Below, one piece after another: positions 7,801-11,405 of a stretch of DNA of 11,405 nt. This DNA comes from Deltaproteobacteria bacterium. GTDB lineage: Bacteria; Desulfobacterota; DSM-4660; Desulfatiglandales; B25-G16. Under the pieces are notes generated by a model. It had not been told where the DNA came from. It did no database searches and was given only the letters and a program-made list of their open reading frames with translations. The DNA is taken from positions 338,190-349,594 of the forward strand of contig CP070752.1 in assembly GCA_020348625.1 (NCBI GenBank), given 5' to 3'. The position numbers and the translations under genes were made by a program. How positions within the stretch are numbered: the first letter of the stretch is position 1; each line of letters opens with the position of its first letter.

Positions 7801-7970
7801 TCAGAGGCCACGCCTTCATACCCGGTGACTACGGAAACAAAAGGGTACTCAAGCTCGGGCATCATATCGATACCGATCCTCATAAAGGATATGACGCCGA
7901 ACAGGCAAACGATCAGGGTTAACATCAGGACCGTGATCTTTCTGTGAACGGAGAATGCCGGTATGTTCAT
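4896..7970 (-). CDS. RND-family efflux transporter, inner-membrane subunit (HAE1/AcrB-like)
   Basis: A proton-driven trimeric pump that exports hydrophobic compounds through an adaptor and outer-membrane channel. At 1,024 residues it is full length. The order is classic: TM1 (about 11-30), a large periplasmic loop, TM2-6 (about 337-490), a cytoplasmic linker, TM7 (about 524-542), a second periplasmic loop, TM8-12 (about 862-1016). TM4 has GIGMLVDNAVVVIEN: Asp399 matches AcrB Asp407, but Asn400 replaces Asp408. In TM10, VVNNAIVMID has Asn927 where AcrB has Lys940. Other HAE1 pumps, for example SwrC-like ones, share this single-Asp arrangement, so it is likely functional. It overlaps the adaptor stop by one base (TAATG), with the ribosome site GAGGGAG inside the adaptor's last codons, indicating translational coupling. 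Substrate cannot be told from sequence. Confidence 0.95.
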   Translation of the reverse strand: MNIPAFSVHRKITVLMLTLIVCLFGVISFMRIGIDMMPELEYPFVSVVTGYEGVASEDIENQITKPIEEAVSTVKRVSRVRSVSKEGISVVMIEFEWGTLLDFAAQDVRDKISWITDYFPEEADTPLVVKFNMSDSPILFYGVTGMEDTMRLRRYLNDNVKGRIERLEGVAACWITGGLEREINVLVDRDRLRAYHLSLDQVIAALRGENLNISAGHVVQGYTEFLVRTMGEYKSVGPIANTVVGMHNGTPIHIKDIATVKDTHKEIRSYSRTNRKDSLVMMILKQSGANTVTVIDRVKEALNGMKDELPQDIAFHPVIDFSRIIKKVVKRTNFNAIQGGILAIMVILVFLGSWRPTLIISLAIPLSVVTTFMGIYGLGYTFNIMTLGGLALGIGMLVDNAVVVIENTFRHLDELGEDRNEAAKAGATEVGMAITASTLTTMAVFFPMVLTSGIAGKLSRPLALTVCLALLASLFVSLTIVPMIASALLKGRKAQESSPRKRRFEPVRNVYRRALGWTLRHRKTVIGATLLLFAGSVYMVPRLGFEFMPTQDMPILSMMAKMPVGTNLEETNRVIGKIEDTLFDQPETEHAALVIGLTETSKMDLAWGMGTADVNEAQIMAKLVDKEQRIRLSDEITDAIRNRLPKVEGAEFTFVDLGEMMMGAGNESPVEIKIFGKDLAVLKEIGESIAEACQDVAGLRDVELSLKDTKPELRITVDREKASQLGLSVGSIGRTIKEAIQGVVASRYRVGGDEYDLRVRLQDLDRNSIADVRNINIPSPLGYQVPLYQVSEIEYGKGPVEITREDQERKVTVKANTFGRDIGGIVEDIKKKVAHLTIPEGYFVKFGGRYEDMQDAFSSLSWALVIAIMLVYMIMAAQFESLLTPFVIMFTVPLGFIGVIAGLLAFGRTLSVPSLMGIMILTGIVVNNAIVMIDYINRLRKRGMAFQEAIIEGAAVRVRPILVTAITTILGMLPMALSHTEGAELRSPMAIAVASGLLFSTFLTLFVIPIAYSIANRVSYKKKR

Positions 7971-9118
7971 TACTCCCTCAGCACCTGTACCTTGGTGTTA
8001 TCGGCCATTCCATAGTGCCCATCGCTGATAACCTCCTCGCCTTGCGCGAGGCCCTCGATGACCTCCACCTCGTTTTCATCGGTAATGCCCACGGTAACCG
8101 GTTGAAATAGGGCCCTATCACCATTAATTACGAACACGCCGGTTTTGCCGTCCCGCTGCAGTACTGCCTTAAAGGGAACTACAAGGGCTCCCTTGTGGAC
8201 CTTGGGGTACAGCGTAACCCTGGCGAACATCCCGGCCTTGAGCCGATGGCCCCTGTTGGGGATTTCGATCTTCACGGTAAACGCCCTGCTCACCGGATCT
8301 ACCAAGGGATTGATAGTCGAAATCTCCCCTCCGAACTGCACGCCCGGGTAGACATCCACCGTGATCTCCACTCGATTACCCTTTGCAACGCGCGCGAGGT
8401 GAACCTCGGGCAAGGTAACTTCAGTTTTGACCTTGTCGACGTTCACGATAACGAAGAGCACCGTTGGCGGCATCGTGGTTACATATTCGCCTCGGTTTAC
8501 CAGGCGTTTCACGATGATGCCGGAGAAGGGCGCGAGGATAACCGAATCCTTGAGCTTCTGTTCCGCCATTGCCAGGTTTTCCTTACAACTCACGATCTGG
8601 GCAGCCAGTATCTCCAGCCTGGTGACCGCCATGGAATGGGCCGTCACGATATCGTCGTATCGCTGCTGCGAGATGGCCCGCTTCTCATGGAGATTGGCTA
8701 GTCTGGCCTTCTCCTTCCGTAGGTTCTCCTCTTGGAGTTGGGCCTCTTTGAGCTGGGCCCGGGCCACCCTCACCGATGCCTCGCACTGGCGCTTCCCGAT
8801 CAGGATGTTCTCCTGGTCCAGCTTGGCCAGGATCTGCCCCTTTGTAACCTCGTCGCCCTCATCCACGTACACCGCCTCAAGGGTGCCCGATATCTTTGGC
8901 CCTATCTTCGATTCGTGTTGAGGGAATATAGTGCCCGTGGCAAAAATAGGCACGGAGATATCCCCACGCCTCACCGCCGCAACCCTCACCGTGGGCAGGT
9001 CGTTTCCCTTGCGTGCAGGGGGCTGAATCTTTTCATCGGAGTTGAAATTCTCACACCCAATTATCAGCAGTGCCAGCAGAACAGATGTTCCGCACAATAC
9101 CAGAAGCCTGTGAGCCAT
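7970..9118 (-). CDS. RND efflux periplasmic adaptor (membrane fusion) lipoprotein
   Basis: Bridges the RND pump to an outer-membrane channel. 382 residues. The N-terminus is a lipoprotein signal with lipobox LIIGC (Cys22), so it is anchored to the inner membrane by lipid. A biotinyl/lipoyl-like half motif (about 60-95, GTLEAVYVDEGDEVTKGQ) is followed by a long alpha-helical coiled-coil hairpin (about 105-190). The second lipoyl half follows (VILAPFSGIIVKRLVNRGEYV), then a beta-barrel domain (RAFTVKIEIPNRGHRLKAGMFARVTLYP) and a membrane-proximal domain (QGEEVISDGHYGM). Ribosome site GGAG lies about 6 nt before the ATG. First gene of a two-gene operon with the RND pump; a TolC-like partner is not in the window, so it must be shared or encoded elsewhere. 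Confidence 0.95.
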   Translation of the reverse strand: MAHRLLVLCGTSVLLALLIIGCENFNSDEKIQPPARKGNDLPTVRVAAVRRGDISVPIFATGTIFPQHESKIGPKISGTLEAVYVDEGDEVTKGQILAKLDQENILIGKRQCEASVRVARAQLKEAQLQEENLRKEKARLANLHEKRAISQQRYDDIVTAHSMAVTRLEILAAQIVSCKENLAMAEQKLKDSVILAPFSGIIVKRLVNRGEYVTTMPPTVLFVIVNVDKVKTEVTLPEVHLARVAKGNRVEITVDVYPGVQFGGEISTINPLVDPVSRAFTVKIEIPNRGHRLKAGMFARVTLYPKVHKGALVVPFKAVLQRDGKTGVFVINGDRALFQPVTVGITDENEVEVIEGLAQGEEVISDGHYGMADNTKVQVLRE

Positions 9119-9159
9119 ATCTTACTCCACTCATTGGAATGTGCTTGCGTGAAAGCATC

Positions 9160-9189
9160 ATAATAGGTTTTGTAGCCGATTCCTGTCAA
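9160..9189 (-). promoter_or_regulatory. Sigma-70 promoter of the efflux operon
   Basis: On the minus strand, TTGACA (9189-9184, perfect -35) is followed by an 18-bp spacer and TATTAT (9165-9160, five of six -10 bases). Transcription would start near 9153, about 35 bases before the adaptor ATG. This is the strongest housekeeping promoter seen in the window. Confidence 0.7.
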
Positions 9190-9200
9190 GAAACATGACA
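9184..9200. promoter_or_regulatory. Inverted repeat overlapping the efflux promoter -35 (candidate operator)
   Basis: TGTCAAGAAACATGACA is a perfect 5-bp inverted repeat (TGTCA / TGACA) with a 7-bp centre, covering the -35 hexamer. The position suits a TetR- or MarR-type repressor that would block RNA polymerase. No such regulator gene is in the window, so this is inference from symmetry and placement. Confidence 0.4.
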
Positions 9201-9508
9201 AATACCCATATCGTTTATTGCCTTGGCTCCCCACAATACGGACACCCTCTCTAAAGCAATACACATGCCATTGGTCTTGTCTCTTGCTGCACGCTCTCTG
9301 GGACTTCGCAGGACAATGTTTCGATTTACAGGAAAGGTATTGCGGAATCCCGTATCCTTCTATATCATGTGCGGGTTTTCGTGAAACAAAAACAGAGGGC
9401 ATCATTACCCTATCAAAGCGCGGGGCATTCCATCGCCTCGGCAGCTCGCTCTATAGGACAGAAGGGGCTTGTGCACTGGTTTTCCGTTGCTGGTAAAATC
9501 TTATATTC
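9201..9508. other. Intergenic region between the efflux promoter and nth
   Basis: No convincing gene on either strand and no tRNA-like structure. The only signal is a possible promoter just before nth: an extended -10, TGgTAAAAT (9491-9499), with a weak TTGTGC (9469-9474) 19 bases upstream. Confidence 0.5.
9491..9499 (+). promoter_or_regulatory. Extended -10 promoter candidate for nth
   Basis: TG-g-TAAAAT is an extended -10 with five of six consensus bases. It ends only 9 bases before the ATG at 9509, so a normal start site would give an almost leaderless mRNA. No Shine-Dalgarno sequence is visible before this ATG, which fits, but the call is weak. Confidence 0.3.
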
Positions 9509-10177
9509 ATGAATTCCATCATAGCCAGGATTGATAAGATTATCGAGCATGTTCCTGAGAGAAGATGGTACGTGCCATTGACGCCCTTTGAGAGACTGGT
9601 TTCCACCATCCTTTCCCAAAACACCTCCCGAGAGGCAACGGTACAGGGATTTGAAAATCTGCGGAAACGCTTTCAGGTTGTTCCCGCGGTCTTGGCCGAC
9701 GCAGAAGTGGAGGAGATTAAGGATTGTATTAAGCCATCGGGCCTTTACAATATCAAGGCGCCCAGGATCAAGCAGCTTGCCCGGATCATCCTCGAGGAAT
9801 ACGGCGGCGACCTGAACTACTTCGCCAACCTGCCCCTCGATGTGGCCCGGGAGAGACTGCTGCAAATACCCGGTGTAGGATATAAGACGGCCGATGTGTT
9901 TCTCTCAATCGTATGCGGGCGGGAAAGCTTCGCAGTCGACACCCACATCGCTCGAATCGCCAAGCGGTGGCAGATGGTTGCGGATAACGCCGGCTATGAG
10001 CACATTAGATTGGCATACGAGGCCGTTATTCCGCCAGAAAAGAGACAGGCGGCCCATCTATGCCTCATCGAATTCGGCAGGCAGATCTGTAGAGCCAGGC
10101 GGCCCCGATGTGACATGTGCCCTGTATACGGGGAATGCGAATGGGCGGCTAAAAGCGAACATAAAGGGTTGGCATAG
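9509..10177 (+). CDS. nth: Endonuclease III family DNA glycosylase/AP lyase
   Basis: A base-excision repair enzyme that removes oxidised pyrimidines and cuts at the resulting abasic site. 222 residues, near the usual 210-220. The HhH-GPD core shows LLQIPGVGYKTADV (117-130), where Lys126 matches the catalytic Schiff-base Lys of Nth, and VDTHIARIAKR (143-153) with Asp144 as the catalytic Asp. The C-terminal iron-sulfur loop has Cys194-x6-Cys201-x2-Cys204-x5-Cys210, the exact 4Fe-4S spacing of Nth/MutY. The substrate region has TILSQNTS rather than the LLSAQATD of E. coli, so base preference may differ. Monocistronic: both flanks are over 300 bases from any gene. Start at 9509 accepted because residues before the first helix match family length; no ribosome site is evident. 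Confidence 0.93.
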   Translation: MNSIIARIDKIIEHVPERRWYVPLTPFERLVSTILSQNTSREATVQGFENLRKRFQVVPAVLADAEVEEIKDCIKPSGLYNIKAPRIKQLARIILEEYGGDLNYFANLPLDVARERLLQIPGVGYKTADVFLSIVCGRESFAVDTHIARIAKRWQMVADNAGYEHIRLAYEAVIPPEKRQAAHLCLIEFGRQICRARRPRCDMCPVYGECEWAAKSEHKGLA

Positions 10178-10647
10178 TCGCTTCTCACAAAGCTATACCC
10201 CACTCCGTTCATCAAATCCGGGGCCTAAGGCGCTGGGCCTCAAGAAATGTATTGAAGAACCGTTTTTTCTCCTTTAGACTTAAAGTAGTGCCTAGTGAGG
10301 TAAATGCCAACTCTGTCGTTCCCATTCGACGCATACGTGTTTGCATAAGAAAAAGCAATCTTCTTGCCGCCACACAATGGACCCGACCGATCGACTCATT
10401 GTACGATCCCATGCGCAACAATCTAATAATTCGCTACCGGCCCCTTATTCACCGACATGTTCTATTGACTGGGCGGCCGCAACAAAGACTCCGGATTCAG
10501 GCAATAGCAGGCTACAGATCGGCAGCACAATCTTAGACGAAGTGTACCAATATCCCAAACCGTTCTGCCCTACAACAGAATAACGATACATATAACGAGT
10601 GATCCGCTACATCTTGCATGGAGGGTGATTGGTCAAAGGAGGGTAAC
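10178..10647. other. Intergenic region without recognised gene
   Basis: About 470 bases. Short open frames exist on both strands (for example 10252-10536 and 10341-10583, plus), but they lack ribosome sites, recognisable motifs and gene-like composition. A hairpin of GGGGCC (10220-10225) with GGCCTC (10236-10241) lies after nth; a T run at 10263-10268 is too far away for a clear intrinsic terminator. TATAAC (10591-10596) could be the -10 of the downstream gene, but no good -35 goes with it. Confidence 0.5.
10635..10643 (+). promoter_or_regulatory. Strong Shine-Dalgarno of the acyltransferase gene
   Basis: AAAGGAGGG lies five bases before ATG 10648 and is almost fully complementary to the 16S rRNA 3' end. 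It settles the start of this gene and predicts efficient initiation. Confidence 0.8.
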
Positions 10648-11405
10648 ATGGAAACTGCTAAAGTGGCCAACCCAGTCGAAACAACCGGCAAACCTGCACG
10701 ACTTTACTACATAGACTGGTTGAGGGTCCTGGCCATGCTCTCCATATTCCTGTTTCATAACGCCCGATTCTACGATTCTATCTCGGGATGGCACGTTAAG
10801 AATCCTACAACCGGCATCGGGCCCACGATTCTTGTTGGATTCCTGAACCATTGGATGATGCCGCTTTTCTTTATCCTTTCCGGGGCAGCCGTGTATTATG
10901 CCCTTTGCTTTCGAACCGCCGGCGTCTTTATCAAGGAAAGGGTCCTCCGAATCTTGATCCCCCTCGTGCTGGTAGGCATATTCGTGCTTGCCCCGCCGCA
11001 GGTCTACCTTGAAAGACTGACCCAGTCACAGTTTACCGGTTCTTTTTTCCAGTTCTATCCTCACTATTTCGATGGCATGTATGGTTTTGGGGGGAACTTT
11101 GCCTGGGCAGGCATGCACCTGTGGTACTTGCTGTACCTTTTTGTCTTCTCTTTGATTACCTTGCCGCTCCTCCTTCCCGGCAAGAAAACGGGCATGAGTC
11201 TCGTTTCAAGGCTGGCGACTCTATTCGAAAAACCCTGGGCCTTGCTGCTCCTTTTACTGCCCCTGGCCGCTGTCGACATACTCATGGATGTTGCAGGACT
11301 GGGCTTTACCAGAGCGACGGGTGGCTGGAGCTTTTTCTCTTATATCCTGTTCTTCATTTACGGGTACCTTATCTACTCCAACACGCGGATCCAGGAAAGT
11401 GTCAG
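10648..11405 (+). CDS. Acyltransferase family 3 (membrane O-acyltransferase), partial
   Basis: An integral membrane protein that transfers acyl groups (acetyl or succinyl) to surface or periplasmic glycans or other acceptors. 252 codons are present and the frame is open to the window end; full-length relatives are around 380-400 residues. The N-terminus has RLYYIDWLRVLAMLSIFLFHN (18-38) with Asp23, Arg26 and His37, the conserved first-helix residues of the family. Next come MPLFFILSGAAVYYAL and KERVLRILIPLVLVG, the typical second and third helices, then HLWYLLYLFVFSLI further on. At least six hydrophobic segments are visible. It resembles the OpgC/MdoC branch (glucan succinylation), but the acceptor cannot be assigned. 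A strong ribosome site fixes the start. No neighbouring gene in the window hints at its pathway. Confidence 0.9.
   Translation, partial: METAKVANPVETTGKPARLYYIDWLRVLAMLSIFLFHNARFYDSISGWHVKNPTTGIGPTILVGFLNHWMMPLFFILSGAAVYYALCFRTAGVFIKERVLRILIPLVLVGIFVLAPPQVYLERLTQSQFTGSFFQFYPHYFDGMYGFGGNFAWAGMHLWYLLYLFVFSLITLPLLLPGKKTGMSLVSRLATLFEKPWALLLLLLPLAAVDILMDVAGLGFTRATGGWSFFSYILFFIYGYLIYSNTRIQESV

Noticed and set aside
9064..9405. 113-codon minus-strand frame upstream of and into the efflux adaptor
   Set aside because: It runs through the efflux promoter and the adaptor start in another frame, has no ribosome site, and its Cys/Lys/Tyr-rich composition is unlike the neighbours.
10220..10268. Possible intrinsic terminator after nth
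   Set aside because: The 6-bp stem has a 10-base loop and the T run begins about 20 bases after the stem, so it does not have terminator layout.
10252..10583. Short plus-strand frames between nth and the acyltransferase
   Set aside because: No ribosome site, no motif, overlapping frames with similar openness; consistent with non-coding sequence.

Overview
The window (11,405 bases, moderate G+C) looks like chromosome of an anaerobic Gram-negative bacterium, most likely a deltaproteobacterium (Desulfobacterota). This is inferred from four things seen together: a NuoG-like formate dehydrogenase with a selenocysteine codon, tandem PilT-type pilus ATPases behind a sigma-54-like promoter, a zinc-ribbon (MJ0042-type) protein, and an RND efflux pair with a lipoprotein adaptor. 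No mobile element, CRISPR array, tRNA or rRNA was seen.

Layout. (1) Positions 1-1133, minus: the N-terminal 40% or so of a multi-cluster, molybdopterin-dependent formate dehydrogenase. A plain reading stops at TGA 74..72, but the frame continues through a textbook Cys-Ala-Arg-Leu-Sec-His motif with a SECIS-like hairpin just after it, so this is a selenoprotein that runs off the window. (2) Positions 1205-1450, minus: a possible 81-residue small protein directly upstream. It too has one in-frame TGA, placed as Cys-Tyr-Thr-TGA (a CxxU pattern); this is the most speculative call here. (3) Positions 1451-1733: a divergent intergenic region with a good -24/-12 (sigma-54) promoter pointing at the pilus genes. 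(4) Positions 1734-4788, plus: a three-gene unit of a PilT ATPase, a diverged PilT/PilU paralogue, and a zinc-ribbon protein with a degenerate receiver-like C-terminal half. (5) Positions 4896-9118, minus: an RND inner-membrane pump and its periplasmic adaptor lipoprotein. The adaptor comes first in transcription, the two genes overlap at TAATG, and a near-consensus sigma-70 promoter overlaps an inverted repeat. No outer-membrane TolC partner lies in the window. (6) Positions 9509-10177, plus: an endonuclease III family DNA glycosylase with a 4Fe-4S cluster. (7) Positions 10178-10647: no gene recognised. (8) Positions 10648-11405, plus: the start of an acyltransferase family 3 membrane protein, which runs off the window.

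The gene blocks appear functionally independent: anaerobic formate/NAD(H) metabolism, type IV pilus retraction, drug or lipid efflux, base-excision repair and cell-surface acylation. The least explained items are the possible second selenoprotein, the zinc-ribbon/receiver-like protein tied to two retraction ATPases, and the K-to-Q-type change beside the Walker B motif in the second ATPase.
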